Shown: positions 45,501-54,371, counted from the stretch's first letter. The stretch: DNA of 64,000 bases from Pseudomonas taiwanensis DSM 21245 (GCF_000425785.1 NZ_AUEC01000016.1:1-64000), one strand, 5' to 3'. Numbers and translations are program-made. Notes: a model not told the origin generated them from the letters alone.

Positions 45501-46642
45501 GCGTATTCGGACATTCGCTGCTCGCGTTCGGCCTTGGCCGCCTGCGCGCTAGGGACAGCCAGAAGCGCTGCATCGTCCAGCATCGTGTCCACGCGAACCT
45601 CGCGCAGATGTCGAAACAACGGCGCATTGATCCGGTGGCTGCGGCCATCGAGTTGGATCGCCCCATGGCCTGCGGCACTTCGGATCAAGCCATCGAGTGC
45701 CTGGACGAACCCTGGACGGTCGCGCTCACTGATGAACCGCGCGAAGAAGGCCGCATAGTCCGGCGCCTTGAAACGCCGCCCAAGCCCCTGCCAGAGGGCC
45801 GCCCAGGTGTCGAAGCGTTGCAACGCGCCATGCGGATCGTCCAGAACCCACAGCACTACCCCCTGCAGCGGCGCATCCGACTGGAGGCCATGGCGAATCT
45901 CGAATGCCACGCCACCACGCACTCGCTTGCCGAGCACGCGAAAGTCGAACGGCACGGCGCGCCCGGAATTCGGGCCGACGATGGGCGCCACCGAGATGAT
46001 AGGCAACAGCGAGTAGTAGGTTGCCCGGTCGATTCCGCCACTGAGCAGGGCCAGGCGCACGGAGGCCTCCAGCGCCGCACGGGCGCCCTCTTCCAGCAAT
46101 TGGCGCATGTCGGCCGGCCTCGCAATAACCTCATCGAGGTGGCGTTGATAGGCATCGCCAACATCCACCTCGCGGCAAAGCTGCATGAAGGCGGCAGGTT
46201 GCAGCGCCAACGGCTCATCCTGCGCATCGACGATCACCGAGGTGTGCAGCGCGCCGGACGGCGCTGTTTCGTGTTCGGCGAAATTCTGCAGCGCAGCCGC
46301 CAGTAAAGTCACCTCACTGACCTCTTCCACGCGCCGGCCCAATGCGCCAGGAGCGCCCTGTGCGGGAACCACGATCCGGGTGTGGCGCAGTTTGGCCCTG
46401 CGGACATCCGTTCGCGGCCACGCGCGCGCTGCCAATGCCTGCCCAAGCAGCGCTTCGCCGAAGGTATCCAAAGGCGCCACCCTGGCGAAGCGAGCCGCCA
46501 GTTGGTGCTGGATGCGTTGCTGCTGCAACAAACTCGTACGCAACCTGCTCAGATCATCCAGCGAGGCAGCGGTGAGCCATTCCGGCAACCTGCTGGCGAT
46601 CAGGGAGTCGACATCGTGTGGTGGGGAGGGTTCGAAGGTCAT
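42599..46642 (-). CDS. Large LRR protein, paralogue of the NEL effector but without a NEL domain
   Basis: This 1347-residue protein starts at MTFEPSPPHDVD (46642) with AGGA about nine bases upstream. The first ~900 residues follow the same plan as the 14835-19391 protein, including QLCREVDVGDAYQRHLDEV, two hydrophobic stretches near 400-440 and a LGDGRLGYPLSGGE block. About 13 leucine-rich repeats follow (LNTLDLQFNKL, LTRLDLSDNRL, LLELDLSYNQL). It then stops after a short tail (LQLDTLSRQGRSHA) exactly where its paralogue continues into the NEL domain. No frameshift is visible, and a strong terminator follows, so it seems a natural short form: a decoy, immunity-like partner or a different effector. 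No secretion signal is evident. Confidence 0.8.
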   Translation of the reverse strand: MTFEPSPPHDVDSLIASRLPEWLTAASLDDLSRLRTSLLQQQRIQHQLAARFARVAPLDTFGEALLGQALAARAWPRTDVRRAKLRHTRIVVPAQGAPGALGRRVEEVSEVTLLAAALQNFAEHETAPSGALHTSVIVDAQDEPLALQPAAFMQLCREVDVGDAYQRHLDEVIARPADMRQLLEEGARAALEASVRLALLSGGIDRATYYSLLPIISVAPIVGPNSGRAVPFDFRVLGKRVRGGVAFEIRHGLQSDAPLQGVVLWVLDDPHGALQRFDTWAALWQGLGRRFKAPDYAAFFARFISERDRPGFVQALDGLIRSAAGHGAIQLDGRSHRINAPLFRHLREVRVDTMLDDAALLAVPSAQAAKAEREQRMSEYANAGLNVLGLASLFVPALGLPLLGIAALQIADAVFEGYEDWQLGDREGALKHVWGVAENVAAGITLAGAGQVAARLIERSAQVDRLVPVLTAGEQVRLIDPSLPGYAVPDQDVAVGERTQVAGTTRVRTLQATYQVREEHGGFRIQHPRRSSAYSPWLDDNGEGGWRHQLETPRDWQDPHYLMQRLGSEWATLDRQTAERVMHIAGFDEDRLRELHLEHAPAPARLWDALQRYQLHERQPGLIGEAFEQHFAAMQAAPTPAAQLLRRDFPGLSARAAQEIVEHAGTQQIETLVNSGRVPLPLATQARWALRDSRLDRACVGFYQADAINPDSERLALGLIDHWSAWPDTLRIEIRLGGVAGELRARSAAQDATQVGYIIKRGQGYQAVDGHGTGLPSAQGDDSLFKALWLQLVDAQKHDLGEAGRSPESLSQALALRASDQRERAAHLLGMAPSALGVRPPVRLGDGRLGYPLSGGEIGWLPRGEAVNAGAAQARQSIRAGVWHLFPHRSAADIHWLIFQLARRPGQSIWVAFSELARQVDRLESSLRAWRGVYLDPAYRSRQQAGQLIREAWEPEFFGPHGVSELVVRNLPMGTWPELPADLAFKHIHRLSLVNVALKSLDDAFLSRFPNLRQLQLGGNKLVGVPRLDGMRHLNTLDLQFNKLTAIDGVGQLTGLAELIANDNELVALPGLGGLQRLTRLDLQRNRLADVEGLQQMTLLTRLDLSDNRLIRLPDSIHRLVRVQYLSLSGNRFESLPAGIEQMTGLLELDLSYNQLAELPKGLGELSRLRQLNVGDNRLIRVPGDLAKLSQLSVLDLRDNQLTAIPEGLERLRKLQELYLTGNQIVIDGPGAQRLEAFSALRTLHLGGNPIGTVPALRNLDHLSHLSLRATGLTELPLAFLERHPDLYVDLAENLIVDLSQQALQWIRNHPTRLNLFRNPLDVEAMARLQAVQLQLDTLSRQGRSHA

Positions 46643-46837
46643 GGAGGCGGTCCTTTGGGTGAAAACCCAAGCTAAACAGGCTACCGCTCCACCCAAGCAC
46701 TACTTATGTGATGCACCGGCGATTCGTGACTGCAAGTCAAATATCCTTGGCCGCGCATGCCCTTAATCATTTCCCGGGAAACCCGCACACTGCTCGCCAC
46801 TGGCAACAACGACGAACTTCATTGATCAGGAGCCTAC

Positions 46838-47641
46838 ATGAGCATTCCATCCTTCGGCCTCGGCACATTCCGTCTTACCGGCCAGGCCGTCATCGACTCG
46901 GTCACCTCCGCCCTGGAGCTGGGCTATCGGGTGATCGATACCGCGCAGATCTACAAGAACGAAGCCGAGGTCGGCGAGGCCATCGCCAAGAGCGGCGTAC
47001 CTCGTGACGAGCTGTTCATCACCACGAAGATCTGGGTCGAGAACTATAGCGCCGAAAAGCTGGTTCCCAGCCTGCGCGAAAGCCTGAGCAAACTGGGCAC
47101 CGCGTACGTCGATCTGCTGCTGATTCACTGGCCGGCCCCCGGCAACGGTGTCGAACCGAGCGAATACATGACGGCCTTGGCCGAGGCCAAGAAACTGGGC
47201 CTGACCCGCCAGATCGGCATCTCCAACTTCAACATCGAGCTGACCCGACAGGCAATCGAGGTGGTCGGCAAAGGCGAGATCGCCACCAACCAGATCGAAC
47301 TGAGTCCTTACCTGCAAAACCGCAAGCTCGCGGCGTTCCTCAAGGAACAGGGTATTACCGTCACTTCCTACATGACACTGGCCTACGGCAAGGTCTTGAA
47401 AGACCCGGTACTGTCCGAGATCGCCAACAAGCACAAGGCCACCGTGGCACAGGTGGCATTGGCCTGGGCCATGCAACTGGGATATGCGGTGATACCGTCG
47501 TCCACCAAGCGCGAGAACCTGGCAAGCAACCTGCTGGCCCGCAGCCTGCGCCTGGACGATGGCGACATGGCGCGCATCGCTACCCTCGAGCGCAACGGCC
47601 GAGAAGTCAGCCCGGACAACCTGGCGCCCGCCTGGGACTGA
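46838..47641 (+). CDS. dkgB: Aldo/keto reductase (DkgB type)
   Basis: This 267-residue NADPH-dependent reductase has the aldo/keto-reductase barrel and its catalytic tetrad: Asp in [14 protein letters not shown], Tyr in the same segment, Lys in ITTKIWVEN and His in LLLIHWPAP. The C-terminal [14 protein letters not shown] segment binds the NADPH phosphate. Its likely substrates are 2,5-diketogluconate or methylglyoxal. The ATG follows an AGGAG site at the usual distance. A MFS exporter follows in the same direction behind a REP element. Confidence 0.88.
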   Translation: MSIPSFGLGTFRLTGQAVIDSVTSALELGYRVIDTAQIYKNEAEVGEAIAKSGVPRDELFITTKIWVENYSAEKLVPSLRESLSKLGTAYVDLLLIHWPAPGNGVEPSEYMTALAEAKKLGLTRQIGISNFNIELTRQAIEVVGKGEIATNQIELSPYLQNRKLAAFLKEQGITVTSYMTLAYGKVLKDPVLSEIANKHKATVAQVALAWAMQLGYAVIPSSTKRENLASNLLARSLRLDDGDMARIATLERNGREVSPDNLAPAWD

Positions 47642-47703
47642 AACCAGCAGCGGGCTGGGCCGCGAAGCACGCTGCGCAGTGGGTGGCGCGGGCAGTGCCC
47701 GTG

Positions 47704-47728
47704 TTCGCGGGCAAGCCCGTTCCTGCAG
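47704..47728. repeat. REP-type element
   Basis: TTCGCGGGCAAGCCCGTTCC is close to the classical P. putida REP core (TTCGCGGGCAAGCCCGCTCC). It lies between the dkgB and MFS genes. Confidence 0.75.
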
Positions 47729-47797
47729 TGATCACGCTCGCTTTCAGACGACACCGTTTCACCTGCGATCTTCCCTATTTTCAAACCGGAGCTGCCG

Positions 47798-48979
47798 ATG
47801 AGCACGCTTTCCTCCAAACGGGTTCTGTTCGCCCTCGCCATCGGCGCATTCGGCATCGGAACCACCGAGTTCACCCCCATGGGCCTGCTGCCGGTGATCG
47901 CTGACGGCGTTGGGGTCAGCATTCCCAGCGCGGGCATGCTGATTACCGCCTACGCCGTGGGCGTCATGGTCGGTGCACCGATCATGACCCTGCTGTTCAG
48001 CCGCTTCGGCAAGCGTGCCGCATTGATGGGGCTGATGAGCATCTTCACCCTGGGCAACCTGTTGTCGGCGCTGTCGCCGGACTACTACACGCTGCTGGCC
48101 TCGCGCCTGGTCACCAGCCTCAACCATGGTGCCTTCTTCGGCCTGGGCGCAGTGGTGGCCGCCAGTGTCGTACCCAAGGACAAGCAAGCGAGTGCCGTGG
48201 CCACCATGTTCATGGGCCTGACCATCGCCAACATCGGTGGCGTGCCCGCCGCCACCTGGGTGGGCCAGCAGGTCGGTTGGCGCATGGCCTTCGCTGGCAC
48301 CGCCGTGCTCGGCCTGCTGGCGATGGCGACGCTGTGGTATGCACTGCCCAAAGGTGAACGCGGCAGTGTGCCTCACGTGCGCAAGGAGTTGGCAGTGATT
48401 GCCCGCCCCAGCGTGTTGCTGGCCATGGCCACCACCGTATTGGGCGCAGGCGCCATGTTCACCTTATACACCTACGTAGCGCCGGTACTTTCCGAGTTGA
48501 CCGGGGCCTCGCACGCCTTCGTCACCCTCGCCCTGGTGCTGATCGGCGTGGGTTTCACCTTTGGCAACAGCCTCGGCGGACGCCTGGCCGATTGGTCGCT
48601 GGACGGGGCGGCGAAAATCTTCCTGGGCGTGCTGGCCGTGATCATGCTGCTGATGCCCCTGGTGCTGGCCAGCCATGTCGGCGCCGCTGCCGCCCTGCTG
48701 ATCTGGGGGGTGTTCACCTTCGCCGTGGTCCCACCGCTGCAAATGCGGGTGATGATCGCCGCCAGCGAGGCGCCAGGACTGGCATCGTCCATCAACGTGG
48801 GCGCCTTCAACCTGGGTAATGCGTTGGGTGCGGCATTGGGTGGGGCGGTGATCAGCGTGGATCTGGGCTACGCTGCAGTGCCCATGGCGGGTGGTTTGTT
48901 GGCAGGCGCCGGGCTGCTGCTGGTCTGGCTTGGCCAGCGTGGCAAGGCCGGCCAGGCCTCCCTGAGCGACGCCGCGTAA
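47798..48979 (+). CDS. MFS drug/sugar efflux transporter (DHA1 family)
   Basis: This 393-residue protein has 12 predicted helices and the DHA1 marks: IGTTEFTPMGLLPVIADGVGVS near residue 20 (read in part), the loop motif LFSRFGKRAALM and GGVPAATWVGQQVGWR. Family members export sugars, arabinose analogues or drugs. The gene stands alone and ends at a GC hairpin. The substrate is unknown. Confidence 0.88.
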   Translation: MSTLSSKRVLFALAIGAFGIGTTEFTPMGLLPVIADGVGVSIPSAGMLITAYAVGVMVGAPIMTLLFSRFGKRAALMGLMSIFTLGNLLSALSPDYYTLLASRLVTSLNHGAFFGLGAVVAASVVPKDKQASAVATMFMGLTIANIGGVPAATWVGQQVGWRMAFAGTAVLGLLAMATLWYALPKGERGSVPHVRKELAVIARPSVLLAMATTVLGAGAMFTLYTYVAPVLSELTGASHAFVTLALVLIGVGFTFGNSLGGRLADWSLDGAAKIFLGVLAVIMLLMPLVLASHVGAAAALLIWGVFTFAVVPPLQMRVMIAASEAPGLASSINVGAFNLGNALGAALGGAVISVDLGYAAVPMAGGLLAGAGLLLVWLGQRGKAGQASLSDAA

Positions 48980-48989
48980 ACGGCTGGCG

Positions 48990-49014
48990 GGGGCTGCGTT
49001 ACCCGCGCAGCCCC
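48990..49014 (+). terminator. Hairpin after the MFS gene
   Basis: GGGGCTGCG (48990-48998) pairs with CGCAGCCCC (49006-49014). A clear U-tract is missing. Confidence 0.5.
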
Positions 49015-49191
49015 GGCTGGTCATCCTCGCAAGCAACCGCGCATTATTCCACCGGCCGCAACTATGAAGTGCCGGTCGCGCGGATTCTCCGCCAGCGTGC
49101 GCAATAGTAGCCTTCATCGTGCCGATCGACGAAATGGCCACACATCGTCGCCAACAGATCCGTTCCTTCCCTTCATTAGAGGAATACCACG

Positions 49192-49656
49192 ATGTCCCGT
49201 CCTCCACTGCCACCGTTCACCCAGGCCTCGGCCATCGAAAAAGTCCGTCTCGCCGAAGACGGCTGGAACAGCCGCGATGCGGCGAAGGTCGCGCTTGCCT
49301 ATACCCCGGACACCCGCTGGCGCAACCGCGTCGAGTTCGCCACCAACCGTGAACAGGCCCAGGCCTTCCTGACCCGCAAATGGAACCGCGAACTGGAATA
49401 CCGCCTGATCAAGGAGCTGTGGGCGTTCACCGGCAATCGCATTGCAGTGCGTTACGCCTATGAGTACCGCGACGACAGCGGCCAATGGTTCCGTGCCTAC
49501 GGCAACGAGAACTGGGAGTTCGCCGAGGACGGGCTGATGCAGAACCGCCACGCCAGCATCAACGAAATGCCCATTGCCGAAGCGGAGCGCAAATTCCGCT
49601 GGCCACTGGGCCGTCGCCCGGACGATCACCCAGGCCTCAGCGACCTGGGGCTCTGA
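49192..49656 (+). CDS. DUF1348 (NTF2-like fold) protein
   Basis: This 154-residue protein matches DUF1348, a small NTF2/SnoaL-like fold: [40 protein letters not shown] and [14 protein letters not shown]. The function is unknown; related folds bind small ligands or isomerise ketosteroids. GAGGAA precedes the ATG. It abuts the stop codon of the sensor kinase gene on the other strand. Confidence 0.85.
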   Translation: MSRPPLPPFTQASAIEKVRLAEDGWNSRDAAKVALAYTPDTRWRNRVEFATNREQAQAFLTRKWNRELEYRLIKELWAFTGNRIAVRYAYEYRDDSGQWFRAYGNENWEFAEDGLMQNRHASINEMPIAEAERKFRWPLGRRPDDHPGLSDLGL

Positions 49657-51012
49657 TCAATCGATCGGCAACGTGACCCTGACCTGCAGCCCACCCTCTG
49701 GGCGGTTGGTCAGGGTTACGCTCCCCCCTTGCTCAAGCACGATCGCACGCACCGTCGCCAACCCAAGCCCCACCCCTCCGGTAGTCTTGTTACGCGAGCC
49801 TTCGATACGGAAGAACGGCGCGAAGACCTGCTCATGCAATTGCGGGGCGATGCCTGGCCCACGGTCGAGCACTTGGATTTGCAACTCATCAGCGCTCACG
49901 CGCAATTCAAGCCTCGGCTCCCGGCCATACTTGGCGGCGTTGTCGATGAGGTTGACCAGCACTCGCTTGAGCGCAATCGGCCGCCCGACGTAAACCCAGT
50001 GACGCGGGCCGTCGAAAGCCACCTCCACACCGGCATCCTTGTAATCGTCCACCACCGTCTGCAGCAACTCGCCCAGGTCGAATGCCGTGGTCTGCTCGAA
50101 CCGCGCATCGTCCCTGAAGAACTCGAGTGCGGCGTTGACCATGGACTCCATTTCGTCCACATCCTTGAACAGCTTCGCCTGCAATTGGCTGTCTTCGACG
50201 AACTCGCCACGTAGTCGCATCCGTGTCAACGGCGCCCGCAGATCATGGGAAATGGCGGCCAGCAGCTGCGTGCGGTCATTGAGAAAATGCTTGAGTTGCG
50301 CCTGCGTGGCGTTGAACGCGAGTATCGCCTGGCGCAGGTCATGGGGGCCGACCACCGGAATGGGCGGTGCGTTGAAGTCCTTGCCGAATCGCCGCGCACC
50401 TTCGGCAAAGCGCTCCAGTGGACTTGCCAGGTAGCGGCCAGCCAGCACGGCCACGGCAACGCTGGACGCCAGCATCAGTACGAGGATTATCAGGTAGCGG
50501 GGCAACTCATCCAGCCCCCAATTGCGCGAGGGAGCGCGAAACACCACCCATGAACGATCCGACAACTCGATCATCAGCGCATAACCCTGCCCCGCCAGCT
50601 CGGGCGGCAGGTTCGGTGGCCCGTAGGCTTCGATCCTGGCATCGGGCCGACCCAGCAACGCACGCAAGATCGGCTCGCCCTCGGGAAAGCCTGCATCCCT
50701 CACCCTGGGGATACCCGCGTCGGCATGCCGCTGCAGCCATTGCACGCGGTAGGTAGTGTCACCGGCCGCTTGGGCAATCGTCGCGCGCTGCTCCACAGGC
50801 GCGACGTCGAGGATGCGAGTGACGGAAGCGATTCGCTCGATGATTCCGCTTTGCAGCAAGGGCGGTTGCGCCCAGGTTTCCAGCACGAGACTGAGCAGGC
50901 CACGCACGGCCAGCAAAGCCAGCATCGCGACCAGCGTCGTCATCGCGATCCAGCGGGTGATGGTGATGCGGGGACGCCACCCTTTCTGACGGCCTAGCGC
51001 CCTTGCCTTCAC
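49657..51012 (-). CDS. Sensor histidine kinase of the second two-component system
   Basis: This 451-residue kinase has an N-terminal helix (TTLVAMLALLAVRGLLSLVL), a periplasmic region, a second helix (YLIILVLMLASSVAVAVL), a HAMP linker, H-box AAISHDLRAPLTRMR and ATP-binding motifs NLIDNAAKYG, DRGPGI and GGVGLGLATVRAI. Its ATG overlaps the response regulator stop codon (ATGA). The architecture resembles OmpR/EnvZ-type sensors. The signal is unknown. The pair is divergent from the mlaA-like gene, which could be a target. Confidence 0.93.
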   Translation of the reverse strand: MKARALGRQKGWRPRITITRWIAMTTLVAMLALLAVRGLLSLVLETWAQPPLLQSGIIERIASVTRILDVAPVEQRATIAQAAGDTTYRVQWLQRHADAGIPRVRDAGFPEGEPILRALLGRPDARIEAYGPPNLPPELAGQGYALMIELSDRSWVVFRAPSRNWGLDELPRYLIILVLMLASSVAVAVLAGRYLASPLERFAEGARRFGKDFNAPPIPVVGPHDLRQAILAFNATQAQLKHFLNDRTQLLAAISHDLRAPLTRMRLRGEFVEDSQLQAKLFKDVDEMESMVNAALEFFRDDARFEQTTAFDLGELLQTVVDDYKDAGVEVAFDGPRHWVYVGRPIALKRVLVNLIDNAAKYGREPRLELRVSADELQIQVLDRGPGIAPQLHEQVFAPFFRIEGSRNKTTGGVGLGLATVRAIVLEQGGSVTLTNRPEGGLQVRVTLPID

Positions 51013-51716
51013 CGCCTTACCACCGTTGGCGTGAACAGGTAACCGACGTTGCGCAGCGTGCGGATGAGCGGTTCGACCTGGCTATCGGTCTCCAGCTTGC
51101 GACGCAAGCGACTGACCTGCACATCGACGCTGCGGTCATACGCTTCATGCGTCTCACCGCGCGCAAGGTCGAGCAGTTGCTGACGGCTCAGCACTCGCCG
51201 TGGGTGCTCGGCGAACACCAACAGCAATTCGAACTCGCCATTGGACAGCGGTATCATCACCTGCTGGGGAGAGCGCAGTTCGCGCCTCACCACGTCCAGC
51301 TGCCAGCCCGAGAATTCAAGAATCGTGCGCGAATTGCCCGCCGGCACCGGGGCTTCACCGGCACGTCGCAAGACCGCCCTGACCCGGGCCAGGAGCTCAC
51401 GAGCGGCGAACGGCTTGGTCAGGTAGTCATCCGCGCCCAGCTCCAGCCCTACCACGCGATCACTCAGCTCGCCCATGGCGGTGAGCATGATCACTGCCAA
51501 CTGGTGCTCGGCGAGCAGTCGCTGGCACAACACCAGGCCGCTTTCGCCGGGCAGCATGACATCGAGGATGACCAGATCCGGTACCCGTCGCGCCAATGCC
51601 CGCCACAGGCCTGCACCATCGCTGGCCACCTCCACGTCATAGCCGTGCTGGCGGAGGAATTTCTGCAGCAGGTCCAGCACTTCGACATCGTCGTCGACAA
51701 TCAGCAAATGACTCAC
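51009..51716 (-). CDS. OmpR-family response regulator of the second system
   Basis: This 235-residue regulator starts at a GTG (VSHLLIVDDD) at 51716; the open frame goes farther upstream, but the receiver fold begins here. The receiver has VDDD, the phosphoacceptor in LVILDVMLPGESG, the TAM threonine and the KPF lysine. The winged helix ends with SVDVQVSRLRRKLE and TLRNVGYLFTP. The kinase gene overlaps downstream. No ribosome binding site is strong, so the start is moderately sure. Confidence 0.9.
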   Translation of the reverse strand: MSHLLIVDDDVEVLDLLQKFLRQHGYDVEVASDGAGLWRALARRVPDLVILDVMLPGESGLVLCQRLLAEHQLAVIMLTAMGELSDRVVGLELGADDYLTKPFAARELLARVRAVLRRAGEAPVPAGNSRTILEFSGWQLDVVRRELRSPQQVMIPLSNGEFELLLVFAEHPRRVLSRQQLLDLARGETHEAYDRSVDVQVSRLRRKLETDSQVEPLIRTLRNVGYLFTPTVVRR

Positions 51717-51882
51717 ACAATGGCACCACGGGAATAGGCAAGATGGCGTATTTAAGACCATCCGACCGGTGCCGTCATATATTTCAACCCGGAAACAATG
51801 CATCAGGACGGAGACAAAGCGGACATGCCCAGGCAAAAAAGCACCCGCAGCATCTGCACCCGTTCTCGTCAGGAATGCATCC

Positions 51883-52665
51883 ATGTCTGCTTCTGTTTTG
51901 CTATCGGCATCTGCCCGCAGTGCGCTGCTGGCCCTCCTGTTGCTCAGCGCCGGGGGCTGTAGCCAACGGGCCGCTTCAACGACCCTCGCGTGCAGCGACC
52001 CCCGCTACCAGATCAGTGACCCCGCCGAGCCGGCCAACCGCGCGGTGTTTGCCTTCAACCGAGGCGTCGATGACTACATCGCGGCGCCGGTCGCCCGTGG
52101 CTATACCCAACTGCCCGAAGCCGCCCAGCAGGGCGTGCACAACTTCGTCGCCAACTTCGGTGAACCCAAGGTATGGGTAAACGACTTGCTGCAAGGCAAT
52201 GTCGAACGCTCGATGACTACCCTGTCGCGGTTCATCTTCAACACCACCTTCGGCCTGGCCGGCCTGATCGACGTTTCCGGGAAGATGGGCCTGGAGCGCC
52301 ACAGCGCGGACTTTGGCCAGACCTTCGGCGTCTGGAGCATCGGTGCCGGGCCTATCGTGGAACTGCCGCTGCTGGGCTCGCATAACCTGCGCGACGCCAC
52401 GGGACGCGTACTGAGCCTGGCCATCGACCCGTTCGGCGACAACAGCGACACGGTCCAGACCCTGAACACCGTTGCCATGACCGGTGGCGCAGTGGCAGGA
52501 CGCGCCCAGGCGCTTGCGCTGACCGACGTGCTGCAAGAGGCGCCGGACTATTACCGCGCCGTGCGCGACTACACCGCGATGGTGCGCGCCCACTATGTGG
52601 CCGAGGGCAAGGCCGGCAAGCACATTGCGTGGGTTCCTAGCTGCCGGGAGCAAGGCGATGAGTGA
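51883..52665 (+). CDS. mlaA: MlaA/VacJ-family lipoprotein
   Basis: This 260-residue protein starts at MSASVLLSASARSALLALLLLSAGGC, with AGGAA upstream and a lipobox ending at Cys. The VacJ domain follows (SDPAEPANRAVFAFN, then NFVANFGEPKVWVNDLLQG, RFIFNTTFGLAGLIDV, FGQTFGVWSIGAGPIVELPLLG, in parts). MlaA removes misplaced phospholipid from the outer leaflet of the outer membrane. It is divergent from the second two-component system and overlaps a small gene at its 3' end. Confidence 0.92.
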   Translation: MSASVLLSASARSALLALLLLSAGGCSQRAASTTLACSDPRYQISDPAEPANRAVFAFNRGVDDYIAAPVARGYTQLPEAAQQGVHNFVANFGEPKVWVNDLLQGNVERSMTTLSRFIFNTTFGLAGLIDVSGKMGLERHSADFGQTFGVWSIGAGPIVELPLLGSHNLRDATGRVLSLAIDPFGDNSDTVQTLNTVAMTGGAVAGRAQALALTDVLQEAPDYYRAVRDYTAMVRAHYVAEGKAGKHIAWVPSCREQGDE

Positions 52666-52906
52666 CCCAGCCAATGCGTCGATGTTGCTGTTCAGACGCC
52701 TGGAACGTGCCGCATCGGAGTCCGTTCTGCTGCATGAATTGCAAGCCAGGGTGTCCGACGATGGCCAACACCTGATCGTGAGCCGCTACCGGGAGCATCG
52801 CACCGCACAAGGCCGTCCGCACTGCCGCGAGGTTCATCGCAGCGTGCCGATCACTGCACTGCTCAAGTGGATGGCCAAGCAAGGCGCGGTTTTGAACAGC
52901 CTCTAG
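52658..52906 (+). CDS. Small hypothetical protein after mlaA
   Basis: This 82-residue protein starts inside the end of mlaA (8-base overlap), so it is translated from the same message. It is basic and hydrophilic, with no signal peptide; LVSRYREHR-like segments are rich in Arg and His. I do not recognise a family. A terminator follows at 52923. Confidence 0.6.
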   Translation: MSDPANASMLLFRRLERAASESVLLHELQARVSDDGQHLIVSRYREHRTAQGRPHCREVHRSVPITALLKWMAKQGAVLNSL

Positions 52907-52922
52907 AACCCGCCACAGGGCC

Positions 52923-52952
52923 CAGCCCGCCCCAACAGGTGCGGGCTGTTTT
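52923..52952 (+). terminator. Rho-independent terminator
   Basis: CAGCCCGC (52923-52930) pairs with GCGGGCTG (52941-52948), followed by a short T-run (TTTT). It ends the mlaA unit ahead of tusD. Confidence 0.75.
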
Positions 52953-52989
52953 GCATTATCATGGCGTCATTCCTTTACACGAGTTGCCC

Positions 52990-53382
52990 ATGAAATTCGC
53001 AATTGCGGTGTTTTCCCCGGCCCACGCGCCCTCCTCGCGTCGCGCCCTGCGCTTTGCCGAGTCGGTGTTGGCGGGCGGGCATGAAATTGTCCGACTGTTT
53101 TTCTACCAAGATGGCGTGCACAGCGCCTCGGCCAATATCGTCGCACCCCAGGATGAACTGGACTTGGCCGGCCAATGGCGCACCTTCGTCGAGCGACACC
53201 AGCTCGACGCCGTGGTGTGCATCGCCGCCGCCCTGCGTCGCGGCGTGCTCGACGATGCCGAAGCCAACCGGTACCAGCGTCCGGCGGTCAACCTGCCCAA
53301 ACCCTGGGCATTGTCGGGCCTGGGCCAGTTGCACGAGGCCGCTCAGCTCGCCGATCGCCTGATCTGCTTCGGAGGCGACTGA
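52990..53382 (+). CDS. tusD: Sulfurtransferase TusD
   Basis: This 130-residue protein is the catalytic subunit of the TusBCD complex, which passes persulfide sulfur toward 2-thiouridine in tRNA. The active-site cysteine is in VVCIAAALRRGV, and the DsrE fold is evident (FAIAVFSPAHAPSS; GHEIVRLFFYQDGV). It leads a tightly packed cluster, tusD-tusC-tusB-tusE, with gaps or overlaps of a few bases. Confidence 0.95.
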   Translation: MKFAIAVFSPAHAPSSRRALRFAESVLAGGHEIVRLFFYQDGVHSASANIVAPQDELDLAGQWRTFVERHQLDAVVCIAAALRRGVLDDAEANRYQRPAVNLPKPWALSGLGQLHEAAQLADRLICFGGD

Positions 53383-53383
53383 G

Positions 53384-53743
53384 ATGAGCAAGTCCCTGTT
53401 GATCATCAGCCGCCAGGCACCTTGGAGCGGGCCCTCGGCCCGAGAGGCGCTGGACATTGCGCTGGCCGGCGGCGCGTTCGACCTGCCATTGGCCATGCTG
53501 TTTCTCGACGATGGCGTGTTCCAGCTCACCCCAGGCCAGCAACCGTCCACCGTGCAGCAGAAAAATCTTGCCGCCAACCTGCAGGCCTTGCCGATGTTCG
53601 GTGTCGAAGCGCTTTTCGCCTGCGGCCACAGCCTGAACCGGCGCGGCCTGAGCGACCAAGCCTTGGCGCTGCCAGTGCAAGTAATGGAAGACGAGGCCCT
53701 TGCTGAACTGATCGCCCGTTTCGACCTGGTGGTGACCCTCTGA
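53384..53743 (+). CDS. tusC: Sulfur relay protein TusC
   Basis: This 119-residue DsrF-like protein is the second subunit of TusBCD (SLLIISRQAPWSGPSAREALDI, in part; LFLDDGVFQL). The ATG lies one base after the tusD stop codon, and its own stop overlaps the tusB start. Confidence 0.94.
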   Translation: MSKSLLIISRQAPWSGPSAREALDIALAGGAFDLPLAMLFLDDGVFQLTPGQQPSTVQQKNLAANLQALPMFGVEALFACGHSLNRRGLSDQALALPVQVMEDEALAELIARFDLVVTL

Positions 53744-54039
53744 TGACGACCCTGCATGTTATTGCCCACTCCCCCTTTGGCGATGACCGCCTGAACAGTT
53801 GCCTGCGCCTGCTGGGTGCCGGGGATGGCTTGCTGCTGTGCGGCGACGCGGTGTACGCCCTGCGCCCGGGCAGCGAACCCTATGCTGCGCTGCAGGCCAG
53901 CGGCCTCGGACAACGCCTGTTCGCCCTCGAAGAAGACCTGCAGGCGCGCGCCCTCGATAGCGACCTGGCCAAGCCTGTCGATTACCCGGCTTTCGTCGCG
54001 CTTTCGCTGGAATATGACAAGGTCAACAGCTGGCTATGA
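53743..54039 (+). CDS. tusB: Sulfur relay protein TusB
   Basis: This 98-residue DsrH-like protein is the third subunit of TusBCD (MTTLHVIAHSPFGDDRLNSC, then GDGLLLCGDAVYALRPG). It overlaps tusC by one base and tusE by four. Confidence 0.92.
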   Translation: MTTLHVIAHSPFGDDRLNSCLRLLGAGDGLLLCGDAVYALRPGSEPYAALQASGLGQRLFALEEDLQARALDSDLAKPVDYPAFVALSLEYDKVNSWL

Positions 54040-54371
54040 GTACCCTGACTGTCGGTGATCGCGACATCGCCCTGGACAAAGACGGCTTCCTGGTCGACCT
54101 GCAAGACTGGTCGCATCCGGTTGCCGAAGCCCTCGCTAGCCGCGAAGGCATTTCCCTGACCGCGGATCACTGGGAAATCCTCGCTTTGCTGCGTCAGTTC
54201 TATGAGGAATACCAGCTGTCCCCGGCCACCCGCCCGCTCATCAAGTACACCGCGCTCAAGCTGGGCCCGGAGAAGGGCAACAGCCCGCACCTGAACCGCC
54301 TGTTCAATGGCACGCCCGCCAAACTCGCCGCCAAGCTGGCGGGCCTGCCCAAGCCGACCAACTGTATATGA
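54036..54371 (+). CDS. tusE: Sulfur relay protein TusE (DsrC)
   Basis: This 111-residue protein takes the sulfur from TusD on its C-terminal cysteine and passes it to MnmA. That cysteine is present in the last residues (KPTNCI). The DsrC fold is visible in GFLVDLQDWSHPVAEALA and LRQFYEEYQLSPATRPLIKY. The stop overlaps the next gene. Confidence 0.95.
   Translation: MSTLTVGDRDIALDKDGFLVDLQDWSHPVAEALASREGISLTADHWEILALLRQFYEEYQLSPATRPLIKYTALKLGPEKGNSPHLNRLFNGTPAKLAAKLAGLPKPTNCI

Noticed and set aside
44654..46306. 550-codon open frame opposite the LRR gene
   Set aside because: Antisense shadow of a long repeat-rich gene with no domain of its own.
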